Counted from the first letter of the stretch, positions 16,424 through 23,884 are shown. The stretch is 36,017 nucleotides of DNA from Terriglobales bacterium (GCA_025451775.1 JANWJU010000005.1:1-36017); one strand, 5' to 3'. A program made the numbers and translations. The notes: a model not told the origin generated them from the sequence alone.

Positions 16424-16723
16424 CTACAGCTTCAAGAACACGATCACGAAGGTGTACAGCGCCAACGATTCGATCAGCACCAGGCCGATGATGAAGGCGG
16501 TACGAATGTTGTTGGCCGCGCCGGGATTGCGCGCAATGCCGTCGGCGGCGCCCTTGGTCGCCATCCCCTGCCCGATGCCGCACAGCCCGCTGGCGATGCC
16601 CATGGCGATGCCGCCCATTTTCAGGGTGGAGAAATCGGTGGCGCCGCCGCCTTGCGCAAACAGCGGCGAGGCCAAACACAAGGCGCTGAGGGTGAACAGC
16701 AAATACATCAACTTAAGACGCAT
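16424..16723 (-). CDS. atpE: ATP synthase F0 subunit c with N-terminal signal-like segment
   Basis: Subunit c forms the rotating ring of the F0 motor. The 99-residue protein starts MRLKLMYLLFTLSALCLASPLFAQ, a signal-like extension of about 24 residues not present in the E. coli protein. Two helices follow, with the loop ARNPGA between them. AAGGAG lies 8-13 bases before ATG 16723. Key residues are Q52 (in GIGQG), E85 (the ion-binding carboxylate), S86 and Y90. Q and E are 33 apart, as in Q32/E65 of the Propionigenium-type subunit. These are most of the sodium-binding ligands; the Thr next to Ser is Leu here (L87). Proton coupling cannot be excluded from sequence. Confidence 0.95.
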   Translation of the reverse strand: MRLKLMYLLFTLSALCLASPLFAQGGGATDFSTLKMGGIAMGIASGLCGIGQGMATKGAADGIARNPGAANNIRTAFIIGLVLIESLALYTFVIVFLKL

Positions 16724-16811
16724 GAACGCTCCTTGAACTGCCGTAGAAGATAGCCTGCAGGAGGTGGTTCCCGTAAAGCTGGGGCGATACGGTCTCACAC
16801 TGCACAGGCCT

Positions 16812-16831
16812 TTTGCCGGACGGCCGGCAAA
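16812..16831 (-). promoter_or_regulatory. Hairpin between atpB and atpE
   Basis: TTTGCCGG (16812-16819) pairs with CCGGCAAA (16824-16831) over a 4-base loop, in the 123-base gap between atpB and atpE. On the transcript it would form just after the atpB stop. It may help set the high c-subunit to a-subunit ratio by processing or partial termination, which is a guess. Nothing else was recognised in the gap apart from the atpE ribosome site. Confidence 0.4.
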
Positions 16832-16846
16832 CTGGGCCCCGCCGCG

Positions 16847-17578
16847 CTAATGTTCTTCCATCACCGCGCCGGAGAGGTAAATCATGGTGAGCACAACAAA
16901 AATGTAGGTCTGCAGCAGAGCCACGAAAACATGCAGGCCCATGAAGATCACTCCCGCCACCGGAACGAGGGCGATGAAAATGGCCGTGATGAGTTCGCCC
17001 GCGTACATGTTGGCAAACAACCGGACGCTGAGGGAGAGAATGCGGGCGAAGTGGCTGATGGTTTCGACCACCACCATGAGCGGCGAAATTGCTTTCACCG
17101 GTCCCAGGAACGTCTTGGCGTAGCGCGCCGTGCCGTGATGACGCAGCCCGTGGACGTGATAGTACACAAACGCGGTCAGCGCCAAGCCCACCGTCACGGC
17201 GATGCTGCCGGTGGGCGACTCAAATCCGGGAATCAGGCCGAGGAGGTTGCCGATCAGAATGAAAAGGGCGAGCGTGAACAGGTAGTTGATAAACCGCCCG
17301 CCGCCATGGCCGATCACGTCCTCGCTGTGCGCCTCCAGCCCCAGCCAACTCACCTCAACCGTCTGCTGCCAGGCGCGCGGCCGCTCGACCGAGAGCCGGC
17401 GTCCGAGCCAGGTGGCGAACACCGCCAACATTAAGGCCACCAGAATCACCATGGCGTTGTAGTTGGAGATGGGCGCGGCGGGCGCGGCCACATGAAAGCC
17501 GAGCGCGCGCAACCCGGCCGTGACCGGCGCCGCGAGGAGATGGTTCAGGACCTGAGTAAACCAGAGTTGCTCGCCCAT
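16847..17578 (-). CDS. atpB: ATP synthase F0 subunit a
   Basis: Subunit a is the stator half-channel protein against which the c ring turns. The 243 residues have five or six hydrophobic helices. The essential arginine lies in SLSVRLFANMYAGEL, the most conserved helix, and the C-terminus has the usual LLQTYIFVVLTMIYL. ATG 17578 (MGEQLWFTQVLNHL) was chosen because the frame upstream crosses the previous gene. It follows atpI by 7 bases. atpF (subunit b) and the F1 genes are not adjacent, so the F0 cluster is split. Confidence 0.96.
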   Translation of the reverse strand: MGEQLWFTQVLNHLLAAPVTAGLRALGFHVAAPAAPISNYNAMVILVALMLAVFATWLGRRLSVERPRAWQQTVEVSWLGLEAHSEDVIGHGGGRFINYLFTLALFILIGNLLGLIPGFESPTGSIAVTVGLALTAFVYYHVHGLRHHGTARYAKTFLGPVKAISPLMVVVETISHFARILSLSVRLFANMYAGELITAIFIALVPVAGVIFMGLHVFVALLQTYIFVVLTMIYLSGAVMEEH

Positions 17579-17585
17579 AAACGTT

Positions 17586-17960
17586 TTACCGGCGCAGATC
17601 CGCCGCCAGCATGCGGGTACTCTCCACCAGGACCGCGGCGGGGACGGCAAACAAGCCCGCCATTACCCACGCCAACGGTACCAAGTGACTGATAAATATA
17701 GCATAAAGGCACGCCGCCAGCAACCAGAACCGGGCCAAAAACCGCCCCGCGCCACCCCCCACCGGCTGACCGGCGGCGGCGGTGCGCGTCAAGGCGCGGG
17801 CGCCCGCCTTCAGCCAGGAAAAATTGAGCAGACTCAGACCCACGCCCACCCCCAGCCCGGCCGCCGCCCGCCAGTGTTGAGGAGCGGCCCACCCCGCCAC
17901 CAAGCACGCCGCCGCACCCAACCCAGCCGCGGTCCAGCTCATCTGCGTCTCTTGGTTCAT
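17586..17960 (-). CDS. atpI: ATP synthase I-chain-like membrane protein
   Basis: This is a small, very hydrophobic protein (124 residues) directly ahead of atpB. It has about four predicted helices (for example AAGLGAAACLVAGWAA, and LLAACLYAIFISHLVPLAWVMAGLFAVPAAVLV). AtpI proteins assist c-ring assembly and may carry Mg. Sequence identity to known AtpI is not obvious, so the call rests on position and topology. ATG 17960 is taken as start; ATG 17942 (MSWTAAGLG) is an alternative. The start codon directly follows the AATAAG tail of repeat copy C. Confidence 0.7.
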   Translation of the reverse strand: MNQETQMSWTAAGLGAAACLVAGWAAPQHWRAAAGLGVGVGLSLLNFSWLKAGARALTRTAAAGQPVGGGAGRFLARFWLLAACLYAIFISHLVPLAWVMAGLFAVPAAVLVESTRMLAADLRR

Positions 17961-17961
17961 C

Positions 17962-18060
17962 TTATTGGGCGCGGGCGCCCGGCTGGCGCCGCCCGCTGGG
18001 CGCGCGCCCCAGCGCCGGGGACCCCTCCAGCCCCAACCCTGGCGCGCGCGCTCGCTCGCA
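17962..18060 (-). repeat. Structured GC-rich repeat, copy C, inside the atp operon
   Basis: On the minus strand the core GGGGCTGGAGGGGTCCCC is flanked by GC-alternating arms (18039-18049 with 18000-18012), making stem I. Stem II pairs GCGGGC (17991-17996) with GCCCGC (17971-17976). The terminal box GCCGGGCGCCCGCGC is at 17969-17983, followed by AATAAG directly before the atpI start. The gap 17961-18135 between atpZ and atpI holds this repeat plus about 75 GC-rich bases in which nothing was recognised. The segment from the core into the upstream arm is nearly identical to copy B. Confidence 0.75.
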
Positions 18061-18135
18061 CCGAGGTGGCCGCGATGGCGGGCGCCGCTTGCTGGGCGCG
18101 CGCCGCTTCCGGCACGGGCGTGAGGGGTGGGCGTC

Positions 18136-18357
18136 TCATTTGCGGCTCGCCACGCGCACGATCTCGACCAGGGCCGCGGCCGCGCCCACGAACAGAAACA
18201 CCAGTGTCCAAACCCGGCCGGTGCGGAAGTGTTGGTCGAGCGCCGCGCCGATGGCATAGCCAATCAGCCCGCACGCCGGCAACGTCAGTGCCAGGCCGGT
18301 ATACTCGCCCACCAGGCGAATCCAGCCCCGGGGGTCGGCATCGCGGCCGGAGGGCAT
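18136..18357 (-). CDS. atpZ: AtpZ/ATPase-gene-1-like small membrane protein
   Basis: This 73-residue protein has two hydrophobic helices (TGLALTLPACGLIGYAIGAALDQ and VWTLVFLFVGAAAALVEIVRVA), the topology of the AtpZ family encoded ahead of atpI in many F-type operons and thought to help ion supply. The pattern G-L-x-G-Y-x-x-G-x-x-L-D-x-x-F-x-T-G is typical. Its ATG lies immediately after the stop of the DsbA-like gene (TAAATG), implying translational coupling. Repeat C separates it from atpI. Confidence 0.75.
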   Translation of the reverse strand: MPSGRDADPRGWIRLVGEYTGLALTLPACGLIGYAIGAALDQHFRTGRVWTLVFLFVGAAAALVEIVRVASRK

Positions 18358-19356
18358 TTATTTCCCCCGTGTCTTCGGCGCCGCTTGCGGCAGCGGCGGC
18401 AGCGGCGTACAGCCGCCGCACTGCTGGCCCGCGGGCGCGTCCCGGCTCAGCCGACCCGCCGATTGGACGGCGAAACCGGCCTCGTGATCCACCAACGCTT
18501 TCAACTCCGCTTCCTGCACCACGCCGGGAACCATGCGGCCATCGATGAATAAGGTCGGCGTGCTGGTCACGCCCACCTTATTGCCGTTGGCGATGGAATC
18601 GTCGATCGTGCGCCGGGTCTGCGGCGCGGTGAGGCAGGCCTGGAACTTGCTGGTGTCGATGCCCGATTCGCTGGCAATATCGGCCAGGCGTTGGGTGGCG
18701 TTGGCCGGGGTGATCTGATCCTGCGCGTCGAAAACGGCTTTTTCAAAGGCCCAGAACGAAGTATCGCCCTGCTCCGCCACACACGCCCCGGCCATCGCCG
18801 CCGGCATCGACCAGGGGTGGATCGTGGTCAACGGGTAGAACTTGAACACCAACCGCACCTTGCCCGGATCGGCCTGCATGAGTTGCGCCAGCAGCCCGGA
18901 TTCCTGCTTGCAGTAGGGGCACTCGAGGTCGCTGTACTCGACCAAGGTGACAGGCGCGCTGGCCGGCCCCAGCGCCGGTGCGCCGTGCAGGTCAATCTTG
19001 TCGCGCGTCGCCGCCCAGGGATCGGCGCTCAGCGGGCTGGCCTGCCCCTCAATGATCTCGTTGCCGTCGGCGGTGATCAGGTAGATGGCATCCTCGTGCT
19101 GTTGCCCCTTGGTGAGCACCACCTTGGCGCGGCGCAGGCCGCTCGCGTCTGGAGCCGAGATGGACCCGACCGTAATCGAGTCCAAGCCCTGCCAGCCCAA
19201 GGTGCGGTCCAGAAAAGCATGCACGCGGGCGCGCAGGGCGGCGTCGGTGGCAGTGGATGCCGCGCCCCGGGATTGTCCGGCGAAGGCGAACACCGTACCC
19301 AGCAGCGCAGCCGCCACGAGCAGGAGAAAAAAGGTCTTCACGGGAGAAAGTTTCAT
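18358..19356 (-). CDS. Exported DsbA-like thioredoxin-fold oxidoreductase
   Basis: 332 residues. The N-terminal MKLSPVKTFFLLLVAAALLGTVFAFA is a signal peptide or anchor, so the protein acts outside the cytoplasm. A roughly 100-residue region without a clear family precedes a DSBA/thioredoxin_4 domain containing the redox pair CPYC (146-149) and the cis-proline loop TSTPTLFIDG. The Pro-rich C-terminal tail has a further CGGC pair. Predicted role: disulfide oxidation or isomerisation of exported proteins. Its ATG overlaps the nadE stop (ATGA) and its stop abuts atpZ, placing it in one transcript with nadE and the atp genes. Confidence 0.9.
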   Translation of the reverse strand: MKLSPVKTFFLLLVAAALLGTVFAFAGQSRGAASTATDAALRARVHAFLDRTLGWQGLDSITVGSISAPDASGLRRAKVVLTKGQQHEDAIYLITADGNEIIEGQASPLSADPWAATRDKIDLHGAPALGPASAPVTLVEYSDLECPYCKQESGLLAQLMQADPGKVRLVFKFYPLTTIHPWSMPAAMAGACVAEQGDTSFWAFEKAVFDAQDQITPANATQRLADIASESGIDTSKFQACLTAPQTRRTIDDSIANGNKVGVTSTPTLFIDGRMVPGVVQEAELKALVDHEAGFAVQSAGRLSRDAPAGQQCGGCTPLPPLPQAAPKTRGK

Positions 19357-21077
19357 GGAGTCTCCAGAATCGGATCGGCAACTTCAGACAGCGGCGCCAC
19401 CGGCACCGGCTCGTACCGCTGGGCGATGGGCAGCCGGCGGCCCATGCCAAACGCCTTGCGCGAGACCTTGAGCCCCGGCGCCGCCTGCTGGCGTTTAAAC
19501 TCGCTTTGGTCGATGCGGCGGACCATCGCCTGCACCAGACCCGCATCCAGCCCCAGAGTTTCGGCGATCGCCAGCGGCGACTGGTAGCGCTCGACGTACT
19601 GCTCGATGATGGCGTCCAGCACCGGATACGGGGGCAGATCATCCTCGTCGCGCTGGTCGAACTTCAGCTCCGCCGTGGGCGCCTTCACCAGCACCGATTC
19701 CGGGATAATCTCGCGGTGGCGATTGAGGTACCGCGCCAGCGCATACACCTGGGTCTTGAGCACGTCGGCAATCACCGCCAGGCCGCCGGCCATGTCGCCG
19801 TAGAGGGTGCAGTAGCCGACGGCGAGTTCGCTCTTGTTGCCGGTCGAGAGCACCAGCGAGCCCTCCTGGTTGGAGCGCGCCATAAGCACCAAAGCGCGCA
19901 GCCGCGGCTGCAGATTCTGCACGGCCAAATCCGAGCGCTCGATCCCCGGCAGCGCCGCCAAGGCGGCTTCAAACAGCGGCTCGATGGCGTGGGTCTCGAT
20001 GCGAATGCCCAAATTGCGCGCCACCTGCATGGCGTCCCGCGCGCTGGCCGAGGAGGAGTAGCGGGCGGGCAAATACAGAGCCTGCACGTTCTCCGCCCCC
20101 AGCGCTTCCACCGCCAGCGCCGCCGTTACCGCCGAATCCACGCCGCCGCTCAACCCCAGCACCACCTTGGCCAAGCCGCATTTGCGCACATAATCGCGCG
20201 TGCCCAGCACCAGCGCCTGATGCATGGCGGCAATGTTTTCAGGGGCGCCGGCGCCGGCGTCCGGCATGGGACGCACGTCGCCGCGCCAAACGTCGGTATC
20301 CACGATCAGCAGATCCTCGTCGAAGAAGGCGGCGCGGGCGCACAGCGTGCCATCCTCGCCCAGCACCATGGAGCCACCGTCGAAAATGAGCTGGTCGTTG
20401 CCACCCACCTGGTTCACGAACACCACCGGCACGCGGTACTCGCGCGCGATGGCGCCCAGCATCTCCTGCCGCAGCGCGATCTTGCCCACCGCATAGGGCG
20501 AGGCGGAGATGTTGATCAGGAAATCGGCCCCGCCGCGGAGCTGCTCCTCCACCGGATCGCGGGAGTACAGCAGCCGCGCCTCGCGCTTGGGCCAATAGTT
20601 CTTATCGTTCCAGGCGTCCTCGCAGATGGTAACCGCGATGCGTTGTCCGCCCCCCGGTCCCGGCCGGCGCCATACCCGCTGCTGCTCGGCGGGGGCGAAG
20701 TTGCGCGACTCGTCAAAGACGTCGTAGGTGGGCAGCAGCACCTTCGATTGCTGGAACAGCACCTCGCCCGCGCGTACCACCAACGCCGTATTGTGCACGC
20801 TCTTGCCGGTGGACACCGCCGCCGGCGTGGCACAGCCGCACAGCAGCGTGATGTCGGGCACCTGCTGCGAAGCGCGCCGCAACCAGGCCAGGCTCTCGGC
20901 CACAAACTCCGGCTTCTCGACCAAGTCGCGCGCGGGATAGCCGCACACCGCCATCTCGGGGAAGATGACCAGTTCGGCGCCACGCTGCTGCGCGCGCTGG
21001 GCGAACTCCGCAATTTTGCTGGAGTTGGCGCGCAAGGCACCCACGGTGGGGTTGATCTGGGCGAGCGCGAGCTTCAC
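19353..21077 (-). CDS. nadE: Glutamine-dependent NAD+ synthetase
   Basis: NadE makes NAD+ from nicotinic acid adenine dinucleotide using glutamine-derived ammonia. The 574 residues comprise an N-terminal nitrilase-type glutaminase domain. Its catalytic triad is visible as FPEMA (Glu), SKVLLPTYDVFDE (Lys) and ICEDAW (Cys). The C-terminal ATP-dependent synthase has the PP-loop LGLSGGVDSA and the STGNKSELAVGYCTLYGDMAGG segment. The two-domain form is the expected length. ATG 21077 gives MKLALAQINPTVG, the standard start. It is the first gene of the nadE-DsbA-atp group. Confidence 0.97.
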   Translation of the reverse strand: MKLALAQINPTVGALRANSSKIAEFAQRAQQRGAELVIFPEMAVCGYPARDLVEKPEFVAESLAWLRRASQQVPDITLLCGCATPAAVSTGKSVHNTALVVRAGEVLFQQSKVLLPTYDVFDESRNFAPAEQQRVWRRPGPGGGQRIAVTICEDAWNDKNYWPKREARLLYSRDPVEEQLRGGADFLINISASPYAVGKIALRQEMLGAIAREYRVPVVFVNQVGGNDQLIFDGGSMVLGEDGTLCARAAFFDEDLLIVDTDVWRGDVRPMPDAGAGAPENIAAMHQALVLGTRDYVRKCGLAKVVLGLSGGVDSAVTAALAVEALGAENVQALYLPARYSSSASARDAMQVARNLGIRIETHAIEPLFEAALAALPGIERSDLAVQNLQPRLRALVLMARSNQEGSLVLSTGNKSELAVGYCTLYGDMAGGLAVIADVLKTQVYALARYLNRHREIIPESVLVKAPTAELKFDQRDEDDLPPYPVLDAIIEQYVERYQSPLAIAETLGLDAGLVQAMVRRIDQSEFKRQQAAPGLKVSRKAFGMGRRLPIAQRYEPVPVAPLSEVADPILETP

Positions 21078-21181
21078 CCTCCCAGTTTACAAGCGTCTCC
21101 CACCATTGCCTACTTTGATACGTAGCCGGTGCGATTCCCCGGCTTGGCAGCACGGCGGCGGGAGGCCAATACTGGTTGCCC

Positions 21182-21679
21182 ATGCCTTCTCCTGGAGATC
21201 GATGTGATCGGCGGCAACACGCGTGGCAGCTTCTGCACCAAGCCTACCGGGCACAGATGCGCGGCGAGTTGGAGGAGTCGGTGGCGCTTTATTCGCGTTC
21301 GATCGAAGTCTTCCCCACCGCCGAGGCGTATACGTTCCGCGGCTGGGCTTACTCGTTCCAAGGCGATTACGCGCAAGCCATCCAGGAGTGCAAGCTGGCC
21401 ATCAGCGTCGATCCGGAGTTTGGCAACCCCTATAACGATATTGGCGCGTACTTGATCGAGATCGGACGCTGGGATGAGGCCATCCCGTGGTTGGAAAAAG
21501 CGGCCCAGGCGCGGCGCTACACCACGCCGTGCTTCGCGCGCTTCAACCTGGGCCGCGTCTACGAACGGCAAAACCGCCTGGTCGACGCGCAGCACCAGTT
21601 CCGGCTGGCGCTCGAACACGAACCCAGCTACACGCCCGCCCGCCATGCGCTGCAGCGGTTGGCTGCACGCTGGAATTAG
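21182..21679 (+). CDS. Tetratricopeptide-repeat protein
   Basis: This soluble protein of about 165 residues has three to four TPR units, for example LHQAYRAQMRGELEESVALYSRSIEVFP, AYTFRGWAYSFQGDYAQAIQECKLAISVDP and PYNDIGAYLIEIGRWDEAIPWLEKAA. The helical pairs suggest a protein-binding scaffold. No signal peptide is seen. A TTG at 21176 has GGAGG 10 bases upstream and may be the true start; ATG 21182 is reported. It converges on the A-type carrier gene, with a hairpin between. The partner is unknown. Confidence 0.85.
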   Translation: MPSPGDRCDRRQHAWQLLHQAYRAQMRGELEESVALYSRSIEVFPTAEAYTFRGWAYSFQGDYAQAIQECKLAISVDPEFGNPYNDIGAYLIEIGRWDEAIPWLEKAAQARRYTTPCFARFNLGRVYERQNRLVDAQHQFRLALEHEPSYTPARHALQRLAARWN

Positions 21680-21688
21680 TAAGCGGGA

Positions 21689-21707
21689 GGCGCGGCAAAG
21701 CCGCGCC
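21689..21707. terminator. Hairpin between convergent TPR and A-type carrier genes
   Basis: GGCGCGGC (21689-21696) and GCCGCGCC (21700-21707) form a perfect 8-bp stem with a 3-base loop, between two convergent stop codons (21679 and 21726). No T tract is seen on either side, but position and stem strength favour a bidirectional terminator or barrier. Confidence 0.6.
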
Positions 21708-21725
21708 GGGCTCCGCGTCCACCAA

Positions 21726-22046
21726 CTAGACCTGGAACGAGGAACCGCAGCCGCAGGTGTGCTTGACGTTGGGGTTGTTGAACTTGAAGCCGGAACCCTC
21801 CAGCGTCTCCATGAAATCGACCTCGACGCCTTCCAGGTACATCAGGCTCATGGGGTCGATGAAGACCTTCAGATCATCGAGCGCAATGGTCTTATCCTGC
21901 TCGCTGCCGTTGTCAAACTGCATCGAGTAGCTGAAACCACTGCAGCCACCACCAACCACGGCCACGCGCAATCCGCCCGGCACCGGGTTCTGCTGGCCCA
22001 TGATTTCCTTGACCTTTTCGACGGCTTTAGGGGTGAGTGTAATCAT
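21726..22046 (-). CDS. erpA: A-type iron-sulfur cluster carrier (ErpA/IscA-like)
   Basis: A-type carriers take Fe-S clusters from the scaffold and pass them to client enzymes. The 106-residue protein is full length. It has the three conserved cysteines: one in GGGCSGF and two in the C-terminal HTCGCGSSF. ATG 22046 gives MITLTPKAVEKVKEIM, the usual start; upstream codons of the same frame are unconserved. GGAAGGTGG lies a little far upstream. Whether it is ErpA, IscA or SufA cannot be settled from this sequence alone. It lies just downstream of the ATPase/TOPRIM pair, 26 bases away. Confidence 0.92.
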   Translation of the reverse strand: MITLTPKAVEKVKEIMGQQNPVPGGLRVAVVGGGCSGFSYSMQFDNGSEQDKTIALDDLKVFIDPMSLMYLEGVEVDFMETLEGSGFKFNNPNVKHTCGCGSSFQV

Positions 22047-22072
22047 TGGAGTGTTCCACCTTCCTTCTGATT

Positions 22073-22645
22073 TTACCTCAATCCACCCGTGGCGGCAGCG
22101 CGCAGCGATCCAAAACTCCGGGGACACCAATTGCCAAGCATGTCAAGGTCTACGGCCTCTGCGATTTCGCCTGCAACTCTGGCCGTATACCGGATTCCCC
22201 AACTTCCCAGGATCCGCTCGAGAAATTCCTTTGGATCACGAATGCTCTCCGCGCTACCGCGATGTGGCGGCAGATCTCGACCTGTGAGGATGCGCCGATT
22301 GTGGCAAACGGCGTTGATCGCATCCGCATCCGCAAGGAGCAGCACCTCCATCTCCTGTACCAACATCACCGGTTTCAGTCGGTCGCAGCCGACCTCTCGA
22401 CACGCGTTCACAAGCCTCCCTTCACACTGCGGCAGCCGCAGGTCGGAGGCGCAAATGTCGGCATCGGCGACCACCAAGACGCGATCATTCCCACGGATTC
22501 CTGGCAACAGGCCTGCGATCTTGCGGTGGACCCGTCCGTTGGCGACCCGCGTTGCGATGATTGCGTCCGGGACCAACTTGCGAATGAAGACAGGCAGAAC
22601 TGCCTCATCGTAGACACCCTCGACGATGAGGCCCAAATTCGGCAT
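22073..22645 (-). CDS. TOPRIM-like (DUF4276/OLD-nuclease type) protein
   Basis: 190 residues, no signal peptide. The N-terminus has LIVEGVYDEAVL with the TOPRIM Glu (E9) and a following Asp (D13). VLVVADADI then supplies the D-x-D pair (D61, D63). This E...DxD pattern is the metal site of TOPRIM nucleases. A later VQEMEVLLLADADAI resembles the DUF4276 core. Its ATG at 22645 is 3 bases beyond the stop of the ATPase gene, in the arrangement TGAGGAATG, so the two are translated together. The likely role is the effector nuclease of a two-gene defence system, as OLD-family proteins fuse ATPase and TOPRIM in one chain. Function is inferred, not shown. Confidence 0.72.
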   Translation of the reverse strand: MPNLGLIVEGVYDEAVLPVFIRKLVPDAIIATRVANGRVHRKIAGLLPGIRGNDRVLVVADADICASDLRLPQCEGRLVNACREVGCDRLKPVMLVQEMEVLLLADADAINAVCHNRRILTGRDLPPHRGSAESIRDPKEFLERILGSWGIRYTARVAGEIAEAVDLDMLGNWCPRSFGSLRAAATGGLR

Positions 22646-22648
22646 TCC

Positions 22649-23812
22649 TCAGCGATTGCCGAGGGCGCCAGAAAACACCAAATCGCCCAGCCCAATGGTT
22701 TGCAGCGACTCCCTTACGGATTCGTCATCTGGCACGCGCTTGAGTGCAGTCTCGCCATGTTGGTTCTTGGAAACCAGCCAAAGCGCCTCTGGCGGCACCC
22801 GGTCGATCAGATAAGGAGAGTGGGTGGTGATGAAAAGCTGACTGAGATGAACACCCCCGCCCTCGGCCAGCGCCGTTTGCCGGCTGAACAGCACCTCAAC
22901 CAACTGCTGCACCAGCTTGGGATGCAAATGCGTCTCCGGTTCCTCGACGCAGGTGAGCAACGAACCCATCTCCGGGGGCGCACAAATTAATGCCAACAGT
23001 GCGATAAACGCCAATTGACCATTAGCCATGTTCCAGATGTTCAGCGGCGCGTTTAATCCATTCTCGCGGGCGGTCAGCACCACCTGCCCGAGCTGAGTCG
23101 GAGATGGAATCAATTCCTCGAAAGAAGGGAAACAATCCTGGACCGCACGCTCGAGCTGCCTGAACTCAGCCGCATGAGTGGTCTTCAAGGTCAGCAAAAA
23201 TTCCGTCAAATTCTCGCCGTTTTCCCACAGCACCGGGGCTCCAGCCAAGGGCCGAATTTTCTTCATGGCCTGCGGCACAAGGTCGTAAAACCGCCAATCG
23301 CGCAACGCATCCCGGACGCGCGTTCCGGCCCAGCCCGGAACGTTGCTTTCCAGCAGCGCGAGCTTGTTCCCCGGGAACGTGCTAAACACTTCCTGACCGT
23401 CGAGGCGGCGAGCGATGAGCTTTCCGGCGACGATCTCCACAAGGGGGCTCGCCGAGCCCGGCGCGGTCAAAGTCTCGTCGACGACGGAAAACCCGCCCGT
23501 GCGATTCATTTCGATTTCGAACCGGTAGCTAAAGGCATCTGGTTCCCCGGCCCGCGGCGGCAATAAAAGATCGAGTTCAAAGGCCACGGCCGCGCGACTC
23601 CCTGCGCCCTTCCAGAACACGTCCTGGAATCCGCCCCGGTCGTTAAACGCCTGAATCAAGTTCGTGGCCGAAGCCGCGGCAATGAATTTCAGCGCATCGA
23701 GAACATTCGATTTACCGCTGGCGTTGGGCCCGACGAAAACATTGGTGGGACCGGGAGTAAACTCCACGTCGTGCAGGCTCTTGAAATTTTGGATGCGAAT
23801 GCGCTGCAGCAT
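22649..23812 (-). CDS. AAA/ABC-type ATPase (RecF/OLD-like, AAA_21 group)
   Basis: 387 residues. The N-terminus MLQRIRIQNFKSLHDVEF leads to Walker A (GPNASGKS, 28-35). A long middle region follows. Then come a degenerate signature (NMANGQLAFIALLAL), Walker B (VEEPE at 289-293) and an H-loop His in ITTHSPYLIDRV (H331). This is the SMC-like ABC ATPase core found in OLD, RloC and similar defence proteins. ATG 23812 has GGAG a few bases upstream; a longer frame upstream runs antisense through the divergent lyase. The DNA looks less G/C-rich than the neighbours, suggesting transfer. It pairs with the TOPRIM-like gene downstream. Confidence 0.85.
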   Translation of the reverse strand: MLQRIRIQNFKSLHDVEFTPGPTNVFVGPNASGKSNVLDALKFIAAASATNLIQAFNDRGGFQDVFWKGAGSRAAVAFELDLLLPPRAGEPDAFSYRFEIEMNRTGGFSVVDETLTAPGSASPLVEIVAGKLIARRLDGQEVFSTFPGNKLALLESNVPGWAGTRVRDALRDWRFYDLVPQAMKKIRPLAGAPVLWENGENLTEFLLTLKTTHAAEFRQLERAVQDCFPSFEELIPSPTQLGQVVLTARENGLNAPLNIWNMANGQLAFIALLALICAPPEMGSLLTCVEEPETHLHPKLVQQLVEVLFSRQTALAEGGGVHLSQLFITTHSPYLIDRVPPEALWLVSKNQHGETALKRVPDDESVRESLQTIGLGDLVFSGALGNR

Positions 23813-23835
23813 CTCCGGCTCCGATCCTTGGGCCG

Positions 23836-23841
23836 ATTCTA
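23836..23841 (-). promoter_or_regulatory. Candidate -10 element (TAGAAT) of the ATPase/TOPRIM module
   Basis: On the minus strand TAGAAT matches the sigma-70 -10 consensus at five of six bases and sits about 24 bases ahead of the ATPase ATG. No convincing -35 is visible. The divergent lyase gene starts 44 bases to the other side. Confidence 0.35.
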
Positions 23842-23884
23842 GCATGCGGTTGCAGGGATTGCGCTGGCGGGATACAGTCGGGGC

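Noticed and set aside
19257-21125. A long plus-strand frame opposite nadE
   Set aside because: nadE has all catalytic residues on the other strand; this frame is a His/Arg-rich shadow.
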